64,000 nucleotides of DNA from the NCBI GenBank assembly GCA_009782605.1, contig WRIR01000002.1, positions 113,561 through 177,560 on the forward strand, read 5' to 3'. A program made the position numbers and the translations under genes. The first letter of the stretch is position 1. Every line of letters begins with the position of its first letter. Of the stretch, positions 8,375 through 17,234 are shown piece after piece. Under the pieces are notes generated by a model. The model saw only the letters and a program-made list of their open reading frames with translations. It made no database searches and was not told the origin of the DNA. Source of the stretch: Eggerthellaceae bacterium. GTDB lineage: Bacteria > Actinomycetota > Coriobacteriia > Coriobacteriales > Eggerthellaceae.

Positions 8375-8773
8375 ACTGGTCTCCTCTCATAGATGAATAT
8401 ATTTCTTTCTCACATAGTGCTGGGAACCCCGCCGCCGAAGGGCGCCGATGGAATTTGGGTCCCTGATATACCGCTTAAGGATTATACCTTGTCGCCCTCC
8501 TTTTCCCCGGCATATCCCCGTCTAGAAAAAACCTCCACAAGAAGCGCGACACGGCAAGGGGAAGAGGGCAAGCAGCAGGACACAAAAAAGATTGCGGGTC
8601 AGGCCCGCAATGACGTTGGGGGCGATAGCGACGGGGGTGGGCGCGGTGCGGGCTGCGTCCCTGCTGTCACGCCGTCCCTGCTGTCACACCCACAAGGCAG
8701 GGTGCCCCTAAAATCGCCGTCACCTGCCAGGTCGTCCACGGCGTCACGCCCACAAGGTGGGACGCCTTCGCGC
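8375..8773. other. Intergenic region between mutY and rubrerythrin
   Basis: About 400 bp without a convincing gene. It holds the rubrerythrin leader on the right of its start (GAGGAGA site, AT-rich stretch near 8393-8412), one REP-like palindrome at 8591-8611 (arm ATTGCGGGTC), and then a patchwork of imperfect short repeats of the type CTGCTGTCAC and CCCACAAGG between about 8655 and 8765. Confidence 0.6.
8591..8611. repeat. REP-like palindrome
   Basis: Arms ATTGCGGGTC and GGCCCGCAAT around a central A, with one mismatched pair. It is the same element as at 3777 and 18205, including the GACG that follows. Confidence 0.75.
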
Positions 8774-9703
8774 TCACGGGCAGCGGAAGGTGTTGTCCTG
8801 GAGACGGAAGAAGCCTTCAAAGAGCATCTCGCCTGTCAGGGAGTCGAAGAGCGCACGGTCGACTGCAGGGCGCCCGGAGGCCGCCTCGGAGGCGTTCAAG
8901 GCCGCATGGAGGGCGTCGGCATCAATGCCGGGGCTGGCGAGCACCAGGCGCAAGAGCTCTGCGCGCTTCTGCCGCCGCGACCCCACAAAGGCGCTTTGCC
9001 GCGCATAGTGGGCGCTCCTGCGCGAGGGGTTGGCCGCCACCTGCTTCAGGTGCCAGCCGCAGTCGAGCACGGCGTAGTACCAGGCACGGGGTGCATCCTC
9101 TGAACAGGCGGCCTCGACCAGGGGGACGAGCTCCCGGTCGGTGACCGAGGTGGCCTGGGGGAAGAACTCGTGGATGAACAGCGCGCGGACGTTCGTCTCG
9201 ATGTAGACTGCAGGCCGGTTGCGGGCAAAGGCGGTGATGCCAGCCGCAGTCGCCGCGCCGACGCCGGGGAGGGCAAGGAGGTCTTTGTGGGCCTCAGGCA
9301 CACGCCCGCCGTACTGGGCGGCACATAGCTCGGCTGCCCGCTTCAGGGAAAGCGCCCGGCGGTTGTAGCCGAGCCCCTGCCACTGCTCAAGCACCAAAGC
9401 GGTATCCGCTGCCGCAAGGGCGTCTATCGTGGGGAACATCCCGCAGAAGCGCTCCCAATGGCCCAGGACGCGGGACACCTGGGTCTGCTGCAGCATCACT
9501 TCCGAGACGAGCACGGGATAAGGGTCGTCCACCCCCCTCCACGGGAGGTCCCGGTACAGCCGCCTGCCCTCTTCCCAGACGCGTGCCACAAAGGCGTCGA
9601 TCCTGTCCTCGGAAGGGGGCGGCAGGGGCGGCAGCCCGGGCTGCGGGCCGACGGGCCCGGGCGGCGGCAGGGGCGGCTGGGGATGCTTACGGGGGGAGGT
9701 CAT
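8774..9703 (-). CDS. A/G-specific adenine glycosylase-like protein without the Fe-S cluster
   Basis: The 309-residue HhH-GPD protein has MutY signatures: DLPWR, DPYPVLVSEVMLQQTQV (Glu68 equivalent to the catalytic Glu of MutY) and the helix-hairpin-helix LPGVGAATAAG. Two departures are clear. The catalytic Asp position reads YIETNVRALF, a Glu instead of Asp. The usual four-Cys iron-sulfur loop is replaced by CGWHLKQVAANPSRRSAHYARQS, which has only one Cys, and the C-terminal 8-oxoG recognition domain is absent. A short-form subfamily with this layout is known in other bacteria. The N-terminal 30 residues are Pro-rich. It overlaps the Rrf2 gene by 4 bp (ATGA). Confidence 0.8.
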   Translation of the reverse strand: MTSPRKHPQPPLPPPGPVGPQPGLPPLPPPSEDRIDAFVARVWEEGRRLYRDLPWRGVDDPYPVLVSEVMLQQTQVSRVLGHWERFCGMFPTIDALAAADTALVLEQWQGLGYNRRALSLKRAAELCAAQYGGRVPEAHKDLLALPGVGAATAAGITAFARNRPAVYIETNVRALFIHEFFPQATSVTDRELVPLVEAACSEDAPRAWYYAVLDCGWHLKQVAANPSRRSAHYARQSAFVGSRRQKRAELLRLVLASPGIDADALHAALNASEAASGRPAVDRALFDSLTGEMLFEGFFRLQDNTFRCP

Positions 9704-10203
9704 CCCTGCTTGCAGTTGCCGAAGAACCCGAGGTCACCCGGCGCGGAAGACGGGTCGCACCCTTCGGCGCCTTCAAGGGCTGCCCTCACCGCCGGGTGCT
9801 GTGCACCGAGGGCGAAAAGGTCCTTGAGCGTGATAGACCCGAAATAGCAGTTGAGCCACCTATCGGCGCCACGCCACACGGAATTGTAGGCACATTCCGG
9901 CTGCTTCTCGCAATACTCAAGGTCGTGGGAGCAGACCGCTATGGTGACCGGGCCCTGCAACGCCCTCAAGACGTCGAGCAGGGTCGTCTTCTGCGGGTCG
10001 CAGTTGAGCATCACACCGCCATGCTTGCCCCGGACGGTCTTCACAAGGCCGCTCTTCATGAGATCGTGCTGGATGCCGCGTGCGAACGAGTAGGGGATGT
10101 CCTCAATCTCGGCGATCTCGGAGACCGAGATGCGCGTGCCCTCGTTGTTGTAGACCGCACGCAGGATGCGGCAGGCATAGTCGCTGCGACGTGTGATGTC
10201 CAT
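9700..10203 (-). CDS. Rrf2 family transcriptional regulator
   Basis: The 167-residue protein starts MDITRRSDYACRILRAVY and has the Rrf2 winged-helix (SVSEIAEIEDIPYSFARGIQHDLMKSGLVKTVRGKHGG). Cysteines in VCSHDLEYCEKQPECAYNSVW resemble the iron-sulfur ligands of IscR/NsrR-type members, so it may sense redox, iron or NO. Its length and extra Cys near the C-terminus are slightly unusual. It lies between the 609-residue gene and the mutY-like gene and overlaps the latter. Its target is unknown. Confidence 0.9.
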   Translation of the reverse strand: MDITRRSDYACRILRAVYNNEGTRISVSEIAEIEDIPYSFARGIQHDLMKSGLVKTVRGKHGGVMLNCDPQKTTLLDVLRALQGPVTIAVCSHDLEYCEKQPECAYNSVWRGADRWLNCYFGSITLKDLFALGAQHPAVRAALEGAEGCDPSSAPGDLGFFGNCKQG

Positions 10204-10205
10204 GC

Positions 10206-12035
10206 CTAGTCTCCGAGCCCTTTCAGCAGGTCGTCAAGGTTGTCAAGGTCTTCCTTAAGGCCCTCGATGACGGCATCCTCAAGCCGCAGGTACTCGTCCG
10301 ACTCAAGGGGCTGGTACAGCGCTATCTTCTCGAAGATATTCTCGCTCTTCACGGGGACGAAGGTACGGGAGAGCAGGCTTGCCTTGTAGGCCTCCTCGAC
10401 CGCCTCGCGGGCGGCCATGTATATGTCGAAGCGCGACATGCCCGCCGAGTAGCGGACGAGCAGGTCGTTCTCGACGGCGTAGAGCGAGGGGTGCTTCTGT
10501 GCGATGTCGAGCCAGACCTGGGTCCGCTCCCCGTCGTCGGGCAGGTCGATGTCGATGACGGTCAAAGGCTCAAGCAAGTCGAGGAAGAATCCGTCGATGG
10601 GCTCTTCCTGGGCGGCCGAGAGGAAGACGTGCACCTCGGGGTTCTCGATGGCCGAGCGGATGAAGCCTATCGCCTCGCGCGCGCCCCGAGAGAGGTGCAT
10701 GTAGAAGAAGGGGCCCATGTCGTCGTTCATGAAGTCTGCCAAAGGCGGGCCCCACAGATCGATGTCCTCGATAACCAGAACGCCCCCGTTCTCAAGGGCG
10801 TTGCGCGACAGGCTGAGCCGCTGGTGGTCCTCGCTTGAGGTCATGACGCATAGCACCGGCATACCCTGCAGGTTCTCTTCCATCCGCATGCAGATGGTCG
10901 GGAGCTGCATCTCGCCCACCGTCGCGAGCATGAACTGGTTGGCATCCTCGCGCGCAGCCGAGCGGAACAGGAAGGCCTCCGACAGGGGTATCCCGCTCAA
11001 GCCGTGGCGGACGTTGAGCGTCCTGATGAACTCGTCGAATGCGGCATCGTCCTGCATCCCGATGCCGTAGCTGTGCATGGTTTTGATGGCCGAGTCGTAG
11101 CCGACCAAGTCGTTATAGGCAGCGCTGCCGGGCGCGGCGGCGAAGGGCTTCCGGTCGCCGAAGGCGCTGAGCGCCGGGAGCAGGAAGTCCGACGAGAGGC
11201 CGTCGTCGCTCGGAGGACTTTGCGGGTCGGACGGGGTGGTCGGCACTGCAGGCGCAGGGGGCGCGGCGGGGGCTGCTGCGGGAGCGCTGCCTGCTGCCGC
11301 GGGCGTCCCGTCAGGCACAGGCGCCCCGTCGGCCGCGGGTTCGCCGGGCGCTCCGGGCGGCGCAGGCGCGGCAGGCCCCGCCTGCGCCACAGGGGCGCCA
11401 GGCCCTGCGGGCGGCACGGGGGCAGGCTGCCCCGCCTGCTGCAAAAGGCCCCCCTGTCCTGTGGGTCTTTCCTGTCCTTCGGGCTGGACCTCTATCGGCT
11501 CGCTCCCGTGGTCTGCGGCCGAAGGAGCAGGCCGCGCGGAGAAGAGACTCTTCGGCGCAGAGCTTAAGGGCCGCAGCGGGGACATGCCGGTATCGACCTG
11601 CATGAGGAAGGGCGGCGACACGTCCATGCCGAAGAAGTCGTGCGAGATCATCTCGGTCATTTCCTCAAGGTCTTGCTGGGTCAGGCCGAACTCCTCAAGC
11701 TTGTCCAAAGCGAGCCTTTGCAGCTGGCTCGCGCACTGGGTCACCTCGTCTGTGGAAAGGTAGGGCTCAAGCTTCTCGAAGATGTATTCCGCAAGGGAGC
11801 GCTCCTTGCATTGGCAGGCAAGCTGCCAGGCCCGGCGCATGCCGTCGATGACGACCGGGTCCGCCACATAGGAGTCGTGGATAGCCCGCTCGTACGCGGC
11901 AAGGTAGAGGTGCATGCCCAGCACGTCGTCGCCGTTGGCACAGGCCTGTGCGGCGCGCGTGAGGTATTCGGCATACGAGCCGGTGTTGTTGTTCTGACTG
12001 GGCGGGTTGTTCGCGTCTGCGTCGCTTCCGAACAT
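10206..12035 (-). CDS. Hypothetical protein with degenerate ATPase-like C-terminal region
   Basis: The 609-residue protein has a helical N-terminal part (about 1-150), a Pro/Ala/Gly-rich linker (about 185-280) and a conserved-looking C-terminal part (300-609). The segment NGGVLVIEDIDLWG resembles an AAA+ Walker B strand, and LTVIDIDLPDDGERTQVWLDIA resembles the following AAA+ segment, but no Walker A P-loop (GxxxxGK) is seen. It may therefore be a non-hydrolysing relative or a scaffold. Related proteins occur in Coriobacteriia but no function is recalled with confidence. AGGGGGGTGA precedes the ATG. Confidence 0.7.
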   Translation of the reverse strand: MFGSDADANNPPSQNNNTGSYAEYLTRAAQACANGDDVLGMHLYLAAYERAIHDSYVADPVVIDGMRRAWQLACQCKERSLAEYIFEKLEPYLSTDEVTQCASQLQRLALDKLEEFGLTQQDLEEMTEMISHDFFGMDVSPPFLMQVDTGMSPLRPLSSAPKSLFSARPAPSAADHGSEPIEVQPEGQERPTGQGGLLQQAGQPAPVPPAGPGAPVAQAGPAAPAPPGAPGEPAADGAPVPDGTPAAAGSAPAAAPAAPPAPAVPTTPSDPQSPPSDDGLSSDFLLPALSAFGDRKPFAAAPGSAAYNDLVGYDSAIKTMHSYGIGMQDDAAFDEFIRTLNVRHGLSGIPLSEAFLFRSAAREDANQFMLATVGEMQLPTICMRMEENLQGMPVLCVMTSSEDHQRLSLSRNALENGGVLVIEDIDLWGPPLADFMNDDMGPFFYMHLSRGAREAIGFIRSAIENPEVHVFLSAAQEEPIDGFFLDLLEPLTVIDIDLPDDGERTQVWLDIAQKHPSLYAVENDLLVRYSAGMSRFDIYMAAREAVEEAYKASLLSRTFVPVKSENIFEKIALYQPLESDEYLRLEDAVIEGLKEDLDNLDDLLKGLGD

Positions 12036-12256
12036 CGGCTCACCCCCCTATCTTTCTATATGGCATAACCGTGCGTTCCCTCTAAGTATTCTGCATGGGA
12101 TATACAGGCACATCCTGGAAATATACAATTCATCCCTTGGTGTGAACCATTGTACGCAAGATGGCCTGCGAAAAAAAGCCACTTTTGAAAAAAGGGCCCT
12201 CTGTCACAGAATCTGCTACTAAATTAGTCGCATCAAAGGAAGGGCGTGTCAACGGG

Positions 12257-12295
12257 GACACCCTCGGTGACACCCTCGTCCCCAGTGACACCCTC
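12257..12295. repeat. Three GACACCCTC repeats at the end of the HAD gene
   Basis: GACACCCTC occurs at 12257, 12269 and 12287; the last copy runs into the HAD gene stop codon. The upstream gap 12036-12256 holds the leader of the 609-residue gene and otherwise nothing recognisable. Confidence 0.5.
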
Positions 12296-12974
12296 AGGTC
12301 CAGGTGAGGGTTTTCCAGCCTTGCCTGCGAGCCGTCCAGGCCAGCGGGCAGTCGGGAGTGACGGCGAAGGCATGGCGGGCGGCGGCAAGCAGCGGGCGGT
12401 CGGAGTGGTGGTCCCCGTAGGCATAGGCGAGCTCCCAGGCGCCCTGGCCGTACTCCGCGTCCGCGAAACGCCGTATCGCTTCTACTTTTTCCTCCCCCTG
12501 GATCGGCTTGCCCTCGACCTCGCGGGTATAGCGGCCCGCGCCGTCGACCCGCATGCGCGTCGATATCTGGTGGTCGAAGGGGTGCAGGTCCATGGCTCGC
12601 GCGACGATGGGCTCGAAGGTCGCCGAGATGACGACGACAGTGCGGCCGGCCTGGGCATGGTCACGCATCGCCGCATCGGCATCCACACGGAAGCGCTTCT
12701 CGATGGCCGCGTCGTAGAAGTCGCGGAGGAACTGGTCGCATTCGCCTTGGGGTTTGCCCTCGAAGGCAGTGAAGACCAGGCTGCGCACCCAGGCCTCCTT
12801 CTGGGGCAGGCGGAACTTGTAGGCAAAGGCCCACACGGCGATCTTCACGACCACCGCGGCCTTCAGCATCCTGTGTCGTTGGAGGTAGCGGACGAGCAGC
12901 ACCGGGGAGTTCCCCGATATGCTCGTGCCGTCAAAATCGAATACTGCGAGCTGGACCGGTGCGCGAACGTCCAT
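12294..12974 (-). CDS. HAD-IB family phosphatase (SerB-like)
   Basis: The 226-residue protein has the HAD core motifs: VFDFDGTSISGNS (Asp13, Asp15), VVVISATFEP (motif II Ser), the Lys of GEEKVEAIRRF and YGDHHSDRPLL (motif IV). The helical cap between motifs I and II (RHRMLKAAVVVKIAVWAFAYKF) fits subclass IB. Substrate could be phosphoserine or a membrane-lipid phosphate as in related HAD-IB enzymes. AGGAGGAAG precedes the ATG. It appears to be a single gene. Confidence 0.88.
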   Translation of the reverse strand: MDVRAPVQLAVFDFDGTSISGNSPVLLVRYLQRHRMLKAAVVVKIAVWAFAYKFRLPQKEAWVRSLVFTAFEGKPQGECDQFLRDFYDAAIEKRFRVDADAAMRDHAQAGRTVVVISATFEPIVARAMDLHPFDHQISTRMRVDGAGRYTREVEGKPIQGEEKVEAIRRFADAEYGQGAWELAYAYGDHHSDRPLLAAARHAFAVTPDCPLAWTARRQGWKTLTWT

Positions 12975-13035
12975 CTTCCTCCTGCATTCCTTCGTCTCTG
13001 ACGCAAGGAAGCGAGGATGGCCCGTCTCCCTTGTG

Positions 13036-15009
13036 TCAGTCTTCTATCTCGTCGATACAGTCTACGAACTGTGAATTATACAGCTCAGCGTAGAAACCGC
13101 CAAGGGCAAGAAGCGATTCATGGGTCCCCTGTTCCACAATATCACCATCACGGATGACGAGGATGAGGTCGGCGGACTTGATGGTCGAGAGGCGGTGCGC
13201 GATGACGAAGGCGGTGCGGCCCTCCATGAGCTTGTCCATCGCCTTTTGTATGCGTTCCTCGGTGCGCGTGTCGACCGAGCTGGTGGCCTCGTCCAGGATG
13301 AGCATGCGCCGGTCGGCGAGCAGGGCGCGGGCGATGGTCAGGAGCTGGCGCTGGCCGGCGGAGATGTTGCTCGCATCCTCGTTGATCTCCATATCGTAGC
13401 CGCCCGGCAGGGTCTGGATGAAGTGGTGGGCGTAGGCGGCCTTGGCCGCTGCCTCCACCTCGGCGTCGGTGGCCGTCAGGCGGCCGTAGCGGATGTTGTC
13501 GCGGATGCTGCCCTTGAACAGCCAGGTCTCCTGCAAGACCATGCCGAACATCGAGCGCAGGTCGCTGCGGTCGAAGTCCCGCAGGTCGTGGCCGCCTACC
13601 GTGATCGAGCCGGCGTCCACGTCGTAGAAGCGCATGAGCAGCTTGACCATCGTCGTCTTCCCTGCCCCCGTCGGGCCGACGAGCGCCACGGTCTGGCCGG
13701 CCTCAACACGGGCGGAGAAGTCCTTGATGACGGTCTTGTCGGGCGTGTAGCCGAAACGGACCCGCTCGAAGGCGACGTCGCAGTCAACCTCGGCAGAGAA
13801 GGCCTTCGCCACCTCGGGCTCCTCCTCGGGCGCCTCAAGGAACTCGAATACCCGCTCGGCGGCCGCGGCCATCGCCTGCAGCACGTTGGCGACCTGCGTC
13901 AGCTGCGTGATGGGCTGCGTGAAGTTGCGCACGTACTGGATGAAGGCCTGGATGTCGCCGACGGTGATGATGCCGCGCACCGCAAACACGCTGCCCAGGA
14001 TTGCGACGACAACGTAGCCGAAGTTGCTCACAAAACCCATGATGGGCATCATGAGGCCGGAGATGAACTGGGACTTCCAAGCCGACTCGTAAAGGCGCTC
14101 GTTCGTCTCGTTGAAGGTGTCCAGCGATTGGCGCTCGTGGTTGAAGGCCTTCACGATGGCATGTCCCGAGAACGCTTCCTCGACCTGCCCGTTGATGGCA
14201 CCGAGCGTCTGCTGCTGGGCCACGAAGTATTTCTGCGAGCGCTTCACCACGAACATGATGAGCCCGATGGAAATGGGCAGCATGACGACGGTAACCAGCG
14301 TCATGAGCGGGTTGATGGAAAGCATCATGATGAGGACGCCGATAACGGTGGCGACCGAGGTAATGAGCTGCGTGATGCCCTGATTGAGATTCTGTCCGAG
14401 CGTGTCGATGTCGTTGGTGATGCGCGAGAGGGTGTCCCCCACCGAGGTGCGCTCGAAATACCCCATCGGCATACGGTCGATCTTCGCCTCAAGCTGCTGG
14501 CGCATGAGGTAGCTGGTACGCTGCGAGATGTAGCTCATGACCCAGCCCTGCACCCAGGAGCAGGCTGCGGAAAGCCCGTAGAGCCCGAGCGTGAACAGGA
14601 GTATCTGGGCGACCTTGTCGAAGTCGATGCCCCCGGTGTTCGCTATCTTTGCGGCGATGCCTTCGAAGAGCTCGGTCGTCGCCGTCGAGAGGACCTTCGG
14701 GCCGACGATGTTGAAGACGGTCGAGCCGAGCGCGAACACCAAGACGATAACGAGCGGCACCTTGAAGTTGCCCATGAAGCTGAAGAGCTTGAGCAGGGTG
14801 GCCTTGAGGTTCTTCGGCTTCTCGCCCGGCATGATACGCCCGGGGCCGTGTCCGCCGCCCATGAAGCCGCCGCGCCGCGCGCCGGGGCCGGGCGGGGCCT
14901 GCGGGCCCTGCTGAACCTGCGGACCGCCGGATATCGGGGGGGCCTGTCGGGCCTGCTGCCCGGGTGCCGGGGAGGCCTGCCGGCCCTGCTGTCCGGGTGC
15001 CGCGCTCAT
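13036..15009 (-). CDS. ABC exporter, fused permease and ATPase (second half-transporter)
   Basis: The 657-residue protein has six membrane segments (about 85-385) and a nucleotide-binding domain with Walker A GPTGAGKTTM, Q-loop LQETWLF, signature NISAGQRQLL, Walker B LILDEATSSVD and the switch His in IAHRLST. The first 60 residues are a Gly/Pro/Gln-rich low-complexity stretch built from tandem units such as APGQQGRQAS. It overlaps the upstream exporter gene by ATGA, and the two should form a heterodimeric multidrug or peptide exporter of the LmrCD/BmrCD kind. Confidence 0.94.
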   Translation of the reverse strand: MSAAPGQQGRQASPAPGQQARQAPPISGGPQVQQGPQAPPGPGARRGGFMGGGHGPGRIMPGEKPKNLKATLLKLFSFMGNFKVPLVIVLVFALGSTVFNIVGPKVLSTATTELFEGIAAKIANTGGIDFDKVAQILLFTLGLYGLSAACSWVQGWVMSYISQRTSYLMRQQLEAKIDRMPMGYFERTSVGDTLSRITNDIDTLGQNLNQGITQLITSVATVIGVLIMMLSINPLMTLVTVVMLPISIGLIMFVVKRSQKYFVAQQQTLGAINGQVEEAFSGHAIVKAFNHERQSLDTFNETNERLYESAWKSQFISGLMMPIMGFVSNFGYVVVAILGSVFAVRGIITVGDIQAFIQYVRNFTQPITQLTQVANVLQAMAAAAERVFEFLEAPEEEPEVAKAFSAEVDCDVAFERVRFGYTPDKTVIKDFSARVEAGQTVALVGPTGAGKTTMVKLLMRFYDVDAGSITVGGHDLRDFDRSDLRSMFGMVLQETWLFKGSIRDNIRYGRLTATDAEVEAAAKAAYAHHFIQTLPGGYDMEINEDASNISAGQRQLLTIARALLADRRMLILDEATSSVDTRTEERIQKAMDKLMEGRTAFVIAHRLSTIKSADLILVIRDGDIVEQGTHESLLALGGFYAELYNSQFVDCIDEIED

Positions 15010-17234
15010 GCCGCACCACCCCCCAGTTCCTTTTCCGAGAGCTGGGAGGTCGCTATCTCGCGATAGGCCTCGCAGGCGTCCATGAGCTCGGCATGCGTGC
15101 CGGTGCCGACGACCCGTCCGTTCTCAAGCACCACTATCCGGTCCGCCTGCATGATGGTCGATATCCGCTGGGCAACGATGAGCACGGTCCTGCCCTTGAG
15201 GTTCACGGCCAGGGCCTGGCGCAGCGCGGCGTCGGTCTTGAAGTCGAGCGCCGAGAAGCTGTCGTCGAAGAGGAAGGCGCGGGCGTCGGATGCGACCGCA
15301 CGCGCGATCGCCAGGCGTTGGCGCTGGCCGCCCGACACGTTCGTGCCGCCCTGGGCTATCTCGGCTGTGAAGGCGTCGGCGCGCGAGTCGATAAACTCGC
15401 GGGACTGGGCGATGTCGGCGGCGTGCTCTACGCGGTCGGCGCCCATGTCCGCATCCGCATAGGCGATGTTTGACTGGACGGTTCCCGAGAAGAGGAAGGC
15501 CTTTTGCGGCACATACCCGAAGTTCGAGCGCAGCGCCGCCTGCGAAAGCTCCCTGATGTCGATCCCGTCAAGCGTGACGGCACCCTCCGTCACGTCGTAG
15601 AAGCGCTCTATCAGCTTGATGACGGTTGACTTCCCCGAGCCCGTCGAGCCGACGAAGGCCGTCGTCTTGCCCGCCTCGGCCACGAAGCTGACCTCGGTGA
15701 GAACGTTGGCCTCGGCGTCGGGGTAGGCGAAGCTCACCCGGTTAAAGGCGATGGTCGCGCCGCCTGCGCTGCCGACCTCCCGGTCGCGGGCGGCGGCGGG
15801 GTCCGGGTCATGGATGCTCCCCTGTTTCGCCAGGACCTCGTTGATGCGCTGCGCCGCGACGTCGGCACGCGGCAGCATGACCGCCATCATCGACAGCATC
15901 AGGAAGGACATGATGATGACCATCGCGTAGTTGATGAAGGCTATCATGTCGCCCGTCTGGATCGTGCCGGCGTCGATGTAAGAGCCGCCCACCCACACGA
16001 TAAGCACCGAGACCCCGTTCATAATGAGCATCATGAGCGGGAACATGAAGGCCATGGCGCGGTTCACGAAGAGCTGCGTCCTCATGAGCACCGTCGAGGC
16101 CTCGTCGAAGCGCTTCCCCTCGAAGTCCTGGCGGCCGAAGGCGCGGATGACCGGGAGGCCGGTCAGTATCTCGCGCGAGACGAGGTTCACCTGGTCGATG
16201 AGCTTTTGCATGATCCTGAACTTGGGCATCGCCACCGTGAACAGCACCGCCACGACAACAAGGATGATGCCGACTGCCAGGATGATGATCCAGTTCATGG
16301 ACACGTTCGTGTTCGTGATCATGATGATGCCGCCGATGGCGAGTATGGGCGAGTAGAACAGCATGCGCAGCAGGAAGACCGTCACCATCTGTATCTGCTG
16401 GATGTCGTTGGTCCCCCGCGTGATGAGCGACGCCGCCGAGAAGCTCTGCACCTCGGCATCGGAGAAGGCGACCACCTGGGAGAACACCCGGGAGCGGAGC
16501 GTCTTGCCTATCCGGGCCGCCGTGCGCGAGGATATGAAGGCAACCCCAATGGAGACCGCCATGGCGAGCGCGGCGAGCGCGAGCATGATGAGGCCGACAT
16601 TCAGGAGGTAGCTCATCTGCATCCCGGACAGGTCGAGCCCGAGGGCCTCGTACTCGGCGATGGTCGCCTGGATGGCCTGCTGGCGGATGAGGGAGTCGTC
16701 GATGGTGCCCAGGAGGGCCTGCGGAGCCTGCGGGGTCTGCTGGCCTTGCGGGTCTTGCGGGTCTTGCGAACCTTGCGGGGCCAGCTGGCCGCCGCCCGAC
16801 GCGATGCCCTCGGCTATCTGGTCCTTGGTGACCAGTCCCGCGGCGTATGCAGCCGTGAGCTGGGAGAGGTCGAGACCGTCCAAACTGCCCGCGAAGTGGT
16901 TGGCCACGAGCGGGAAGGCCATGGCCTGGTCCAGGGCGTCGCGTTCGTCGGGCGCGAGCTCGGCAAGGCGGTAGACGCCCTCGGCGTCCTGGGCATAGGC
17001 AGCACGGATCAGCGCCTCGTCCTCTTCCGGGGCGAGCATGCACACCACGTCGAAGGTCGAAGGACGCATCTGTTCCGGGGAGGCGTGCTCGACGCCGGAC
17101 TGCTGGATGCCCTTGTCGACGATGGCGGCCGTGTAGCGCGGCAGCGACAGCTCGGCGAAGGCCTGCAAGACGAGGAGGAGCACGATAAGGACGACGGCGA
17201 GCTTCGCCTCCTTGAGGTAGCGGATTACGCGCAT
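15006..17234 (-). CDS. ABC exporter, fused permease and ATPase (first half-transporter) with large loop insertion
   Basis: The 742-residue half-transporter has a first membrane segment at residues 12-32, then about 160 residues, mostly acidic with a Gln/Pro-rich repeat (QGSQDPQDPQGQQTPQAPQ), before the second segment. This loop should be extracytoplasmic. The ATPase has Walker A GSTGSGKSTV, signature NVSGGQRQRL, and a Walker B site reading FLFDDSFSALD, with Asp in place of the usual catalytic Glu after the second Asp (FDDS). That makes one catalytic site degenerate, as in asymmetric heterodimeric exporters. Downstream of the MarR gene, overlapping it by 10 bp. Confidence 0.93.
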   Translation of the reverse strand: MRVIRYLKEAKLAVVLIVLLLVLQAFAELSLPRYTAAIVDKGIQQSGVEHASPEQMRPSTFDVVCMLAPEEDEALIRAAYAQDAEGVYRLAELAPDERDALDQAMAFPLVANHFAGSLDGLDLSQLTAAYAAGLVTKDQIAEGIASGGGQLAPQGSQDPQDPQGQQTPQAPQALLGTIDDSLIRQQAIQATIAEYEALGLDLSGMQMSYLLNVGLIMLALAALAMAVSIGVAFISSRTAARIGKTLRSRVFSQVVAFSDAEVQSFSAASLITRGTNDIQQIQMVTVFLLRMLFYSPILAIGGIIMITNTNVSMNWIIILAVGIILVVVAVLFTVAMPKFRIMQKLIDQVNLVSREILTGLPVIRAFGRQDFEGKRFDEASTVLMRTQLFVNRAMAFMFPLMMLIMNGVSVLIVWVGGSYIDAGTIQTGDMIAFINYAMVIIMSFLMLSMMAVMLPRADVAAQRINEVLAKQGSIHDPDPAAARDREVGSAGGATIAFNRVSFAYPDAEANVLTEVSFVAEAGKTTAFVGSTGSGKSTVIKLIERFYDVTEGAVTLDGIDIRELSQAALRSNFGYVPQKAFLFSGTVQSNIAYADADMGADRVEHAADIAQSREFIDSRADAFTAEIAQGGTNVSGGQRQRLAIARAVASDARAFLFDDSFSALDFKTDAALRQALAVNLKGRTVLIVAQRISTIMQADRIVVLENGRVVGTGTHAELMDACEAYREIATSQLSEKELGGGAA

